From assembly GCA_963932465.1 (NCBI GenBank), contig OZ010792.1, positions 283,323,836-283,387,835 on the forward strand: 64,000 nt of DNA, given 5' to 3'. Positions 20,174 to 33,313 of this stretch are shown one piece after another. Position 1 is the stretch's first letter. Every line of letters starts with the position of its first letter. Below the pieces are notes generated by a model. It worked only from the letters and a program-made list of their open reading frames with translations. It was not told the origin of the DNA and made no database searches. A program made the position numbers and the translations under genes. This stretch comes from Maratus speciosus (taxonomy: Eukaryota > Arthropoda > Arachnida > Araneae > Salticidae).

Positions 20174-23100
20174 GACCTCCAGTCACAAAAAATTCAAAAC
20201 CGGCGGCGGTGACCACGCGAGTTACTTTTTTTTTAGAATAGAGAAATTTTATTTCCTGCTTTTTAGTTATTCATACCGTAATACATAATTATCCTGATTT
20301 CAATACCTGCTGAATAAATAAATATTTTGTCAAAGAAATTACAATTTACAAAAATTATTATATATATTATTCGCTATATTATATTATTCGTTATACCGTA
20401 TAAAATGTTTTTTTAAGATAAAGATTTTAATTGCTGTTTACCTAATGACGATAGTCGAAGTTTTTTTAATAGCTTTTTTTTCCTAATACAACGTTTTTAA
20501 TCTATTTTTTATACAGCATTAAAAAGTAACTATATTACATTATTAAAAAATCCCTACCGACTCAGCCTACAGACGCAGGTATATTTCGAAGTTAAGTACT
20601 AATTTCACCAACAAAACTAAATCAAGATTACAGATAAACACTGTTTAACAATTTTATCTAGCCACTTTTGACAAGTTTTTAATTTCATTCTTTTGTAAGA
20701 GCTGATTTATCAGAATCATGTTAATACGATAATTTTTTCTGATTCTATGAAAAACTTTTATTTTGTAATGAAAATTATGAAAATGATATTTTGTATGTGT
20801 CAATAACTGTAACTATTTCCCTATTTGTATGTATAATAAAATTAAATTACGCTTTATTAATATTCATAGATTCATTTAAAATTTTAACATGTATATCGCG
20901 TTATCCTGCGGAAAAGATATAACTATACTCCTAGATTATTAAAATAAGCAAAAACGTTCAACTCAAAATTGCGCGGTTACACTTTATTATATTTTATTTT
21001 CAAAATGACATCTAATTCCTCCAACAGGAAACATTTTTGAGAAGTGGACCAAGATTGTCGTATTCAAAACCACAAAATTTACAAAAATAGCGTGAAGATG
21101 TATGTTAACCATTAACATGTGGTACAGAAAGATACGTTGTGCGCTTTTAAAATTGTCAATATATAGGTTTAGTAAAATATGTCTTTTTTTTTTTTCAAAT
21201 AGCAGCGTGTTAAGAGGTTAAAATATTCGAACTTCACTAAAATTTTTAACATCTATTATATTAAAATCTGGCGTTGTGCTTATATCTCACTTAGAAACTT
21301 TCTGAATGTGATTAACTAAATGGTTGAAAAGAATATCAATTATTCATAAGGATTCGACCTGTAGAAATTTTGAAATTTTAATCACTTTCAGAAATATTTC
21401 TTTTAAAAATTTTAATACAATTTCTGTAATATTAATAAGAACTTAACTATTATATTGAGGGGTAAAAAGGCAGAAAATGGATTATTAAATATGTCTTGAC
21501 ATCATCCTTATTAAAATTTAAATGAAATTATATGTTAATTTTAATTTTATTAAACAAATAGCACTTAAGACTTTCTTCAAGTGCCCTTAAATGTGCAATT
21601 ATACAGCAGGCGAAAATAACATCAATTACAAAAGATAGCATATATATAGATATTGTCAAACATTTTGTTGTATAGTATATAGTTTTAACTATAGAACAAC
21701 GATTTATAACTTTTGTAATAACTAAAAGTTGCAACGATTCAAAAAATAATCTAAAAACGCGTTTGAAGTAATTAACTCTAAAATTTTACACTATGGATCA
21801 GTACCAAATTAATATCTAGCTCAGAGTTTTCTCTTTCAATTTTATTCGCATTGCATTATTCTCATTAGTTAGGTTATTCGTGGTTTTATTTCATTATTCT
21901 ATTATTTTTAATTGTATTTCACAAATATCATTTCAAAACATCAAGTGTGTATTTATTAAACATCGGCCAGTTCGAGCCATATTGCTGTAGGAGATATGCA
22001 TGCCTTCAGGGTTGAGTTTAGCGAGGAGGAAAGTCAGCCAAATTATCGTTCTCGTTAAAGATAAAATACAAAAACACCAAGACATCAAATAATGTAATTG
22101 CCACTAAGCAGACAAAATATGGTGCTTATAATTCCAAGTATTCTTAGGGGGATTCGGCACCCAAAATCATGGGGGGTTTTTTCAGCTTTAAAAAAATATT
22201 TTGGGGTATTATTATGTAAAAGTAATTTAATCCAAAAAATAATCACAAAATTTTAAGAAAAGTTTAATTTCAACCACCGAATTTAAAACGTTACTAGTAA
22301 TTTATTTTAAAAAATTTTACCCAATTTTATTTGCAGGTTATTAACGGTATTTTAAATAGATTTAAAGATCGAATTTTTTTTTTTTTTTTTTATAGCAATA
22401 GTTTTGAAGAAAACAAAATAGCTAAATAGAAGTGGGAAAAAAAGCGGGAAAAGTGACACCGGACCGGAAAGTGTTAAATGTTTGTTAAATCAGCTGTAAC
22501 TGTGTTTCTATATGCAGTATCAGCATGAAATTTTGTCAGGATGTAGTAGAAAGTAATACATGGTTTGTGATAAGGCAAAAAACTCAAAATCGAAATTTTT
22601 ACGAAATTTCGATATTGGTAGGTTGCTGAGTCCCCGTAATCCCTTAACCATGAGCGTCTTTTACAGAATTTTTAATCTTTTATCACCGTTTTTTCAAAAC
22701 AGAAATTTTTAATTAATTGAATAAAAAAAAATGCCGTGATTAAATAAGGCAAAATTTACAATAAAAAATAACTGGTGGGACTAATCAAGGATTATGTGAC
22801 GCTCGTTCAGAAGGGGTTAAGTAAATTTTTATCCTTAAGTAAACACAAACACATTTTTTTTTTCTTTTAGTCTTTATTACAGACATGATAACTTTAGTTT
22901 CACTTACTTTACTAATGAAAAAAATCAAATTTCCCTTAAAAGAAAATATTATCTACAATTTTCTAACGTCCCAGTAAATGTTTGAAGCGTGCCACATTTG
23001 GCACGCGTGCTATAAGGTCACCACTCCTGCTATAAACCCTCATAAGATCTTCAAAACAAAACATGAAAAGATCCAAAATATAAAAAATAATTTAAAATGT

Positions 23101-23260
23101 CCAAGTTAATAATTATTAAAAGTGACTGAAAATAATTGAATTTTTACTTAAGTGCATAAATCTACTTATTTAGTAAGTATGCATCTAGATCCCTGATCGT
23201 TATCGAACTATTTAGGAAGTCCCTGAAATGCAACACATTATACTATTACCCTTATGTTTC

Positions 23261-23308
<48 letters not shown>

Positions 23309-23420
23309 GATATTCAAAAAGAATTTTTATATAAGTTGCCCTATATAGTTGGCTACCAACTTATAAAAGAAAAGAAATACTATCTTCCGTGTATTGGGTA
23401 GCTATTATTTTTATATAAAC
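20174..23420. other. AT-rich sequence without recognised genes
   Basis: No coding similarity, RNA gene or clear mobile-element boundary was found. A GCGTGCCACATTTGGCACGC hairpin lies at about 22986-23005 and a T-run of about 46 bases at 23261-23306. The frames here are short and A/T-driven. Confidence 0.4.
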
Positions 23421-24050
23421 TAAGGAGGTCTGCCTCCTACGAGCTACACTCGCCAACCCCCGTTCAGACACCGCAAACTCTAAAAGCACACTAATTTGAT
23501 CGACTTAAAAAAAAAATTCGGAAGATTGAATTCTAATTTTTTTTAAGCGGCGATATCCTTGTAAACGCACAGTTTTCGTCTTTGATTAAATCAGATTAGA
23601 GGAACATTTGAAAATAGGCTAATATAAAATTAATTAAGTAAACAAAGTCTTTGTCTCCCGGTATTTTTTAACAACGCCATAAGAAACTTTTTTAATAAGA
23701 CATTTTAAATGTATCGTTTGAAATCTGACGTACTTTTTACCAAAGTTTTCTTTCTCTTTTTAATATTCACGTGAAAATACTTTTTTCTTATTAGAAAGGA
23801 AGTATTATTTGCGCTGTCTTAGAATTTCCAACGATAGTTTAAAATGATTATCTCAAAATATAAAATAAATGTCTTGCGCAAATATATTTTTTAATTTAAA
23901 CTGTTTGGCAATTTAAAATATGACGTAATTTCCCCCATTTACGATTTTTAACGCATATTAATTGATTTATTATTTTACAATTTTCTTTCTATTTTAAAAT
24001 TCCCGTGTAAATAAAGTTTTTATGACGTAATCGTATCGTATCGTATCGTA
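23421..24050 (-). mobile_element. Helitron-like element, copy 3 (3' end at left)
   Basis: On the minus strand it ends in hairpin AGGAGG / CCTCCT (23423-23438) and TTAG followed by T. Inside are GAGTGTAGCTCG and the same AT-rich interior as 14741-15450, in the same order (TTTTCGTCTTTGATTAAAT, CATTTTAAATGTATCGTTT, TATGACGTAAT). A short TATCG repeat ends the similarity near 24050. Confidence 0.55.
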
Positions 24051-24382
24051 GAATTTGTAGATGGCGGAACTCATGTATACAGTTAACTCGACTTTAAAAA
24101 AACGCGAAAAGCGGCCTTTCAATAACTCAGCAAATGTAGCTCTTATTATTCTGATTTTTTTAGAACAGTCTTATATCTGCAGTCTGATGATTAAATGATA
24201 AGGAAAAGAAACAACACAGTTTGTATTTGTTGTCTACAACAGTTTCTGTTTATTTTCAATTTTTAACACAAATAAATTTCTGTTTTTCTACGGTACATAA
24301 ATTTAAATTATGCGTTTTTATTTTTTCCATTACTCTTATAATAGAAAAAGAAAAAAACAGGCCGTTATTCTTCCATTACCTT

Positions 24383-24443
<61 letters not shown>

Positions 24444-26459
24444 TACATGCCGTTATTCTAACTGTAAATGGAAGACTATGAGATTTTTAAAAAATGTCAT
24501 ACATTCAAAATTTAAAAAAGTATATTTTTAAAAATCATATATTTTTTAAATTTTTAGGATAATTGAAAAAAAAAAATTTAATTGTATAGTTTATTTATAT
24601 GTATCGTATTTCAATCCGTTTCGCTGAGGAAAATACGAATTTTTATGCGTAAAAAACTGTAAATAAAAGGAAAATATCGATTGAACAAATAAAAATGCGC
24701 ACATTTTTCTCTTTTACTTTTCATTAAATTCATAAAATGGAAACTTAATACTTTAAACTCTCTCTATGTGTAAAAAAATTATAAATAAATGCACAAGCTC
24801 ATGTTTTTTTTTTTCTTTTTTTTTTTTTTTTTTACAAACGTAAGAAGTATTACTAATTAATATTTCACTTCAAAAAACAGTACTGAAGATTACAAACGCA
24901 AAAAATACGCGACAGTCTTCTTTTTACCAATTTGAGTAAGGCGGAATATTGTCTATTATAATAGTAAAATCCCATTAATCCGCAACCCCCCCCCCCCTAC
25001 CAAAAAAAAAAAAAAAAAAAAAAAAAAATGTGACGTAAAATAATCAGAGGCGGTTTACTTACACGGTATTAAAATTGCAATTTTCGGTGCACATTTTCGT
25101 AATTAAAAGATTGATACATATTCTCTACAACTAGCATTTAGTGAAATATAACATCTAAATTTTTATATAACATGTTTTATTTTGTTATATATTTAGCAAA
25201 TAATTAATAACCTTCAAATTTTTTAGCTAGATCTAGTAAAATAAATCCAGTTTACATTTCTGAATGATTGAAATTAGTGTTTGCTGGTGCTGCCATCTGT
25301 CTTTCAAATGTAAAAATAATATTCCATGTAACGCCTCTCCCGTACATTTGCGATTTTAAATACTGGTAAATAGAGCCCAAAAAATTTAATTTGGGTCTCC
25401 AAAATTCAGATTAGTACCAAGCTTCAATACCGGTTATGAACAGCAATTATATTTAAGAGATTTAGTCATTTATGGTTGCTTTATCATGATATCAACGAGA
25501 TTACATTTTTGCGAGGTCTTGGCGATTTAATGTTACCAGTTCACTTTGACAACCTTTTTCTTAGAGTGGAATTTCATTTAATGCTGTGGAAAATTGATGC
25601 TTTCCTGTGCTATTTCTGTATGGAATGTATGTATATTCGAACTGTTGCTAATTGAAAATGGATACTCAATTATTTCATTATCATTTGAAGTTTGCAATTT
25701 GAATAGGAATTTATTTGTTTATTTATTTTTAATGTCAATGTAAAACAAGTTTTTTACCAGGCTAAGGCTCAGTAGTATTTTTTAAAAAGCCTGACTATAA
25801 TCCATAATCAGCATTTCCATTAGAATTTAAAAAAAAAAATCAGTTTTTTTAATCAAAGGTTTTATGGCAAGTGAAGTTGTCCTCTACTTCTGTAGGTACA
25901 GTCAAACGTCTATGACACAAGCACTCCCTGATAACGGACACCTCTATTAAGAGTACATTTTCCCCTATCCCTAACAATTACATATCTGTGCATTTTTACT
26001 TCTCAATAGCGGGCACTTCCGAATAGCGGACAAATTACGCTCTCCCGAGGTGTCCGTTATTCATAGTGTGTGGATGGGCAGGGGGAGGGGGGGGCGTGAG
26101 GATAAACTAGACTACCTTCCAAGCCCCTTGGCTAGATTTCTTGGGGCATCCCCTATTTTCCTTCAAAACGATATATTTCAGTATTTTCTGGTACTAAAAA
26201 AGTAAAGAAATGCTTTTAGTGCAGGTAAACATTGAAATTTCATAAAACTGATAGTGTCATAATACGGCAAGTGGGGATTTTTTTAATTTCCTTCCTAGAT
26301 GTAGAACAACATTTCTGTAAATTTAAGGTATTAGGACCCAGGTGCCATATAAAAAAATCATATTTAAATATATTAATATGTATATATATAAACAGCCCTT
26401 TTAAACAAAAGCTTGATTTATACGCTTTTTTACAATTGGTGTGTTGATGTTATTTATGA
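24051..26459. other. AT-rich sequence with simple repeats
   Basis: Holds an AAT microsatellite (about 24385-24442), T-runs near 24805-24835, and a C-run followed by an A-run at 24987-25028. A lone Tigger-like end, CAGTCAAACGTCTATGACAC, lies next to TA at 25899, with AACGGACAC and AGCGGACAAATT motifs up to about 26060. No partner end or gene was found. Confidence 0.45.
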
Positions 26460-26693
26460 CAGCCGATTACCTGCACGAGGGATATAGGCCCTAGCGGGAG
26501 TGCCTTTCGTGGGCGTCTTTCTAAGGGGGCTTAACCTTTACACAAGGTTTCCCAAGGTTCGAAGAAAACTCCGAACGGTTAGGCAGACGGGCGCGGAAGA
26601 CGGGGCCCCTGGGTTCAAACCCAGCACCTCCCGTCTACCAGCTTCGACAGCAGAACCTATCAGCCACTGGTGGGGCTTTTTTTTTTTTTTTTT
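26460..26693 (+). repeat. GC-rich tRNA-derived SINE-like repeat with T tail
   Basis: This 230-bp block is much more GC-rich than its surroundings. It contains a pol III B-box match (GTTCAAACC) inside the stem-loop CTGGG-TTCAAA-CCCAG near 26610, and ends in an 18-base T-run. The T-loop is six bases, so it is not a functional tRNA. Upstream A-box assignment is uncertain. The open frame across it is accidental. Confidence 0.55.
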
Positions 26694-28086
26694 ACAATTG
26701 GAAGAATGTTTCTATCATCAGCAGTTTAAACGATAATAAAAGTCGCCTCTCTAAATAAATCACAAACTGAAAACCAAAAAATTCCAAGAATTCAATTTTT
26801 TTTTTCTTTTTTTTTTATGAACATCGAAAAAAAATTAAAAGGTGAGTAGCACTTGGAACACCATCTATGTGATAATTACCTACAAGATTTGATAAATGAA
26901 TGAAACAAAGAAAATTGCATAATCATTTCTCTTTTACATAAACATAAAAAAAAAAGAAAAAAAGAAGAAAAAAAACCCTGAAAGAAAATTTTAGCACCAC
27001 GGCTTTTTCCCTTCCAGACCCTTAGGCTTCAGCTTGTTCAGCCTAATGAGTAATCCTCTTCAATTAAGCCTACCAAAATAATCAAAGCAACCCCCCCCCC
27101 CCCCACACACACACACACACCCTGACTAACATGTTATGATCTTGGTTGAAAACATTGCTTCAGTAGTGGATTTTATTTATGGAACAGATAGCAAAATATG
27201 TCTTTTTTAATAAAAGTAATTATTTTATTTTGTTCAGTATGTGCAAAGACGATATGTTCCGAGTTATCCGGAAATGCACGGCATGCGGTTCCAAAAACAC
27301 TTTAAAATCGATCATTAGTCTGAAAATTCGGGATAAAAAAACAGTACGGAAAATATCGCGAATTTCGACAGATGGACAGAAAGAAGCAAAAAATTGTAGG
27401 TTAGAATTTGATTTAGACAGATTTGTTTACTTTTACTTGTGAGCAATTATTGTATTTTAAATAAAAAGATTTAAAGAGTAATATTTCTTGATATTCTTCT
27501 TAAAAAAAGTAAACTTTTTACGTAGTAAAATTTAAGAAAGCTTTATATCTATGAAACAAACCATAAAGAAAAAATCCGTTTTGTATATAGGTATGATTTT
27601 TTAAGAGGGGGGGGGGGGTGTGTGGAGGAAAGAGAATTAAAGGTGAATAAAAATCACGATTATGAGTCCATACCATTGGTCTTTAATACTTTTTTTGTTT
27701 TTATCTTTTTATTATTAACCTAAAAAAGTAACGTTATCAATACAAAAAACCCTTAACGGGTTAAAAGTTTGTGACGCAGCACTTTATCTTATTGCTATAA
27801 GAATTTTAAATATGGAGCTTAAAAATAATGATATCAAATTTTAAGTGACGCTATGCTATTAATTAATGCATATATGCATACATTTATATTATTTATTTCA
27901 TCATTTTATTTTTGTTTTATTTATAACTGCATGTGTAAGAATTATGTTAAATTTAAAAGGATAAATTCAATTTCAATTGTTTTCGGTTTGGCTAAATATA
28001 TTTACACATGTAACCAAAACTTTTAATTTACCAATATACTGTTAAAAATATCACTCTCACTGAACCTATACAATGCACTGTAACGT
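26694..28086. other. AT-rich sequence with homopolymer runs
   Basis: Holds a C-run with CA repeats (27088-27120) and a G-run (27606-27618). An 87-codon frame at 27179-27442 resembles nothing I know and looks like chance. No RNA gene was found. Confidence 0.4.
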
Positions 28087-28295
28087 ATTTATATGAAAAA
28101 TTGATTTATCTTTTGTGCCACGCTATCCAAAATCAAAAGTAAAATTTATGTAAATGATTTTTGTGCGTCATATTATCCATTTGCATACATTTCGTTTAGT
28201 TTGGATACAATGACGCACAGAAATCATTTACATAAATTTTACTTTTGATTTTGGATAGCGTGGCACAAAAGATAAATCAATTTTTTCATATAAAT
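28087..28295. mobile_element. Long hairpin MITE-like element
   Basis: Arms of about 85 bp are nearly perfect complements: ATTTATATGAAAAATTGATT... at left and ...AATTTTTTCATATAAAT at right, including GTGCCACGCTATCC. The loop is about 40 bp. Flanking duplication is unclear in the AT-rich context. Non-coding. Confidence 0.75.
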
Positions 28296-29999
28296 TCCAT
28301 TAATAAAATAATAAAGTGATGTTATTTCAGTAAGTTTTTGTGAAATAAAATTGTTAATTATCTTAACTTGTCTCTCTTACTTTCTTTATTTTTCCTAGAC
28401 AACTGCAGGATATACACCTAATTGAACTGCTTTATTGCAATGAATTGCTCAAAGAATTAAATATTTAAATTTAAATGACGAGGCATTTAAACCGACTTTG
28501 AAAAGGTACAGTTAAGGAAGATTATCGGGTAAAAGAAAAATATTTTATGGTTAATTAGAAATGCGTAAAATTTCTCGTTTTTCCTCTAAGGCAATAAATT
28601 AAAAGGAACAAATTGCGAAAAAAAGTCATATGTAATAATGATTTATATTAGTCTATATAAATCATTAATTAAATCGATTCATTTAATTTTCTATTTTCAT
28701 AATAATAAGATTTGTTTTAATAATTTCTTTTATTTCGAAAACTCAGATATTATTAATGTGCATAAAGCAAATTCCAAAATATTCTTTTAAATTCCTTTAT
28801 ACACATTTATATAAAATCATTATGCATATTTAAATTTATATATAGTAAAGGATTTCAGATTATTGATAATATTATATTTATTACATTATATATAAAGAAA
28901 CTTTAAATTTAATTAATTTATATTTAAATTTCTTTTCTAAAAATCACTGCTATAAGACAATTTAATTAAGTCTAGATCTTTTAGTTGCCTTGGAAAAAAG
29001 AAAGAAGGTGAGAAAGATTAGTTACGATAATTAACGAATTTATTAATCCCAAAATTACTATAATACTACACTTGATTCCTTATTCTACTGTAGAGCCTTT
29101 GAAAGCATGTAGTTAAGGAGGATTAAGATAAAGAAATATTATTTTAATCTCAATTACAAATGAGTAATTTTTCTCTCTTTTTTTTTCCCTTAAGGTAATA
29201 AATTAATGTGAGTAAATTACGAAACTTTTTCCATGCATATTTTATTTCTTATTATTTTACATTTTAATAGGTAAAAAGAGGTTGAAATACAGGTAAAAAG
29301 GTTTCAAATTATTAGTTTCTTATGCTTTGAAAACTCAAATATTACAAATGCTACATACAGAAATCTCTAAAACTTATGTTTTTTAAAACTCTTATATAGC
29401 CGAATTTGGACCAATTCACTTATTTTCAGGTGTAACTCACTTCATCTTCGGAATATCTGCAAAATATCACTATTCGTGGTCAACTTATTCATCTACTAAC
29501 TAAATAAATCTTTTGAACAATTTCTTTTTGGAAATCCAAAGTTTTATTTTAATTTGAAAAACTTGTCAAAAGTGGTCCAAATTCAGTGACTGGTCACCCA
29601 AGTTGGACCTCAGTCTCCTAAATTGGTCCAAATAATATTAGTCTGTTTTAATAAGCAGGGAATATAACTAATTTTATTAAAAGCAAAATTTGCTATTAAT
29701 GAAAGAATCGAACAAAACAACAGCAATGAAATATAATTAAATCAAATGTCTGAAAGTAAGAGTAATTGTAATAAATCAAAATCTATTCAAAATATAAATC
29801 AAAGTTATAAGTAATTAAGAACAGAAATTATGGAACTAATTGCCAGTTGCTTGAAAATCACATTAGAAGGGATACAAAACTTACACGGGAATTTCTTTTG
29901 TTCATTTTTTATTCCAGCACAATATGGAACTAGGCAACTCCTCCATACATGTTGCCGTGAAATATGTCTATCAGGAAATAGTTTATAATAAAAAGGAGA
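28296..29999. other. AT-rich sequence, nothing recognised
   Basis: No feature is supported. A short internal repeat contains TTGGACCAATT / GTGGTCCAAATT / TTGGTCCAAATA motifs at about 29407-29630. Confidence 0.4.
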
Positions 30000-31392
30000 A
30001 AGGCTTGAGTGGTGGCCCTCCCAATTTTCCTGAGTTCTCTTCCTGTGTTTTTGGTTAGATCATGCAGAAGTATCTGCGCTGGATTACAGCTAATTAAAAT
30101 GACTTTTGGAAACTCACATGTTTATGTGACAACGAGATCTGCTCGGGACTGGTGCGGACTGTTTAGTGACAACTTATCGCTCGGAGCCGCATTCCTGCTC
30201 TATGTGTGCGCGAACTGTTTCTTTCACCCGCCTTGGACTATGTAAGCACAACGGGGCGTGTCACCTGTGACTTCGGAAAAGATGTGCATTCTCGATTTCG
30301 CCCCGTCCGATAAAAAAAAAGAAAAAGAAATTGTGGGACTTTCCGTCGTTGTGGATTCTTTATGCATATTTGAACCAGCGTGCGCCTGTGGTTTCGCTTC
30401 TCGGAGCAAGGGAATCCCTGTGTTTACACTTTAAAGATCCCGTTTACTTGTTTGCGTACGTTTTTGATGTGAAAGATGTGTCAACTGTGCGCGGTCCTTT
30501 CTATTTCTATTTCATATTTCGCGACTTCCCGAATTCTTCCGAATTTGGATCACCGGCCTACGAAAGAAGTGTCATGCCGTTTTTAGGTGCTGCTTGTGTT
30601 TCTTGACTAAAAGAAAGAATTTCATGTGGTGTTTTTTGACTAAAACAAAGAATTTCGTGTGTCGGCGAAGTTTCTCTTTTTTTTCAGTTTGTTTATTCAT
30701 TGTGAATGTGTGGTGCTTTTGTGCTAACGGTGCTCAAGATATCATAAATAGTGTGTGAGGTTCATGTACCTGTGTTCCGCTCTTAAGCCAATGTGATGAT
30801 CAAAAAGTGAAATTATGCGAATTACAAAAAGAAAACACGTAATTAAGCACATGATTTAATGCAAGGGACCCCCGACCGTGCAGTGATTGATAGCAAGAAA
30901 AGTCTACTTCCACACACATTTAATTAAGATGTGGGTATGGGAAAGGGATCGAATGCATCCTTTTCTCTATTATCATTTTAATTTAACTGCAATTAATAAT
31001 GTGGAAGTTAATTTTTAAATATGTTCTTTGATAGTGTATTTTCGTTTTTCTCATGCCCATATACGGATGCATATATAGTTATATTTAAAATACATGCGCG
31101 TATTCTCATTTTTTAAGAATTTATTTTTATATATACTATGTTTGCATGCATGTCTCTCACTTTCAATTTAAGATTTTAATGATTATTTAATTTATAAATG
31201 TGCCTTACTTAACTTTAGATATAGATAAAAATATTTGTCTTTATTGATAGATAGTGTATTTTGACAGCAAAGTGCATATTTCATACTTATTTCGCGTCAT
31301 GCATGCATGCATTCACAATGTGTTTAATATTCTATATTGGTTTTGCATATATTTAGATAGATATTTTTGGTAATAATTCATTGATTTTGAGA

Positions 31393-31396
<4 letters not shown>

Positions 31397-31439
<43 letters not shown>
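31397..31439. repeat. T-run of about 43 bases
   Basis: An uninterrupted homopolymer run inside the T-biased region. Confidence 0.9.
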
Positions 31440-31442
<3 letters not shown>

Positions 31443-33195
31443 GTGTGTTCTTGAATAGAAATTTTTGCATTTGATCCAGTTATTTTATATTTGATTAAAA
31501 AAATTTTTTTGAATCTGACTTTTGCGTAACAGAATGAAATTACTTAAGATTAAGGCATTTTTTTTTCTTTTAGAGGTAAGTTTCTTTTTCTCACAATTCA
31601 GAATCCGACTTCAGTGTAGTTTTTTTTAAGTTGCATATTTTGTAACTTTCATGTAAGGTGTCTCTGGGTCATGCAAAAATAATAAAAAATTCCCATGATA
31701 TTGCTGCATTAATTTTTATAGCAGCAGGATTCGTGCATTTTTGCTTTCTTTTAATAAGAAAAAATGAAAAATATTTTTTTATATATAAAGTGGTTCTTTT
31801 TATAATAAAATATGTATGTATAGGTACAATTTGTACTTATAGTTATTTTTAAATGCAGAAACTTTAAGGTAAGTGGATTGGGACTGCCATTCGTCCATGT
31901 TCATTAATAATAAATAAATATTTTGATACTTTTATTACATTTTTGAATTGACATTCCTTTAAAATTTTTAGGAAAATGTGGTATTTTACATATTTTTGGA
32001 ATTTCATTGCCAGTCGAGTACACTGCTATTTAATATTCAGTACTTTTATTAATTTTACTGCTAGTTATCTATTGTTGCTATCTCCTTACATTTTCACATG
32101 GAAGTTCTTCGAAGAAACCATATAATTCTGTCAATGTATTTTCTATGTTACATTTTTTAGTTATATTATTACGCATATCTATGCATTGCCAGTACACTTC
32201 AAGTTTTTTTTTTTTTATTTCTTTAAAGTTTAGGTATTCATTATGTCTAGGCGTACAATTTTTAATCGTTCAGAGTGTTAGTGTTTCATGAATTAGGCTG
32301 TTTCCTAGGTTCTTGCTGGGTTATGTTTGCATATGTTTCTTGATGGAGGTAGATGAGGTGACGGCCTCTTGTCTATTCTGATAGGACACGTGGCCACTTA
32401 CACTCTTTAAATTTATGCATTTTTGTAGTTTATCATTCACAGTTATTTAAATTTTAAAGTTTTCTCGTAATGCGAATTTTTCTGTTCGGGTTTTAATTGA
32501 CACATTGGTCTAATTTCACAGGGGCATTGTTTATGGCTTTCTGATTAATTTATTAATTTGTACAATTTCATTTCAAGTTCTAGATTTCATTGTGGCATCC
32601 AACATAATATTTGAGCACCTTGCATTGTCATATTTTTGCTATATTACTGTTATAATTGGGTTTTTGTTTTTAATTCATGTGTACGTTTTGTTTTTGCATA
32701 TGCTATGTGGCTGGTCCACTGATCGCTGGGATATGCTGATATAAATCGTACATTGTATTATTTCTTGTGCATTTGCATTTTACTCCTGTTTTTCCAGTTT
32801 TATTATTGTCATTCATTCAAGATGGCTTTTACCGGTTACACAAACACAATTATTCCATGAGAGGCTTTCAACGATTTTTCCACGATTTACACACGCCATG
32901 TTTGAATATGTTTTGACGATTGATATTTTTGGGACTACTTGGTTTTATGCTTTCTAAATTTTACTTTTTTTTCTTGTTCTTGTCATTTTATTTTCTGTTA
33001 TCCTTTAAAATTATGTTAACTTTTATTTTTGGACCATTTGTTCATTTAGATATGCAGCATTCTTTTATTAAGTGGTAATTACACTTTAGATTTATTTGAC
33101 AGTAATTTTTTTTTTTTTTTTTTGTATTCTATATCATGTTTGGCATTTCTTAATGAAAGATTCGGCAGTATTTTTTTTTATACTTTCTCACATTG

Positions 33196-33313
33196 TTCAT
33201 GGTAATTCTGACTCTCTTGTAGTCAGAGGATTTTCTTTACACTTTCACATGTAGTTCATGGTAATTCTGACTTTCTTGTTGTCAGAGGATTTTGCACATC
33301 TTTTTGTACACAC
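33196..33313 (+). repeat. 59-bp direct duplication
   Basis: TTCATGGTAATTCTGACT and GTCAGAGGATTTT recur 59 bp apart (33196 and 33255) with few differences. It lies within the T-biased region. Confidence 0.75.

Noticed and set aside
27179..27442. 87-codon open frame with CTACG motif
   Set aside because: Only one Cys pair is present, no family is recognised and composition matches flanking non-coding DNA.
30000..30020. Apparent inverted match between GTGGTGGCCCTCCC at 30.01 kb and GGGGCCACCACT at 35.78 kb
   Set aside because: About 12 bases only, no further similarity inward and no flanking duplication; probably chance.
30331..30606. 91-codon open frame in a GC-richer block
   Set aside because: Overlapping frames exist on both strands and no similarity is recognised; treated as part of a possible element leader.
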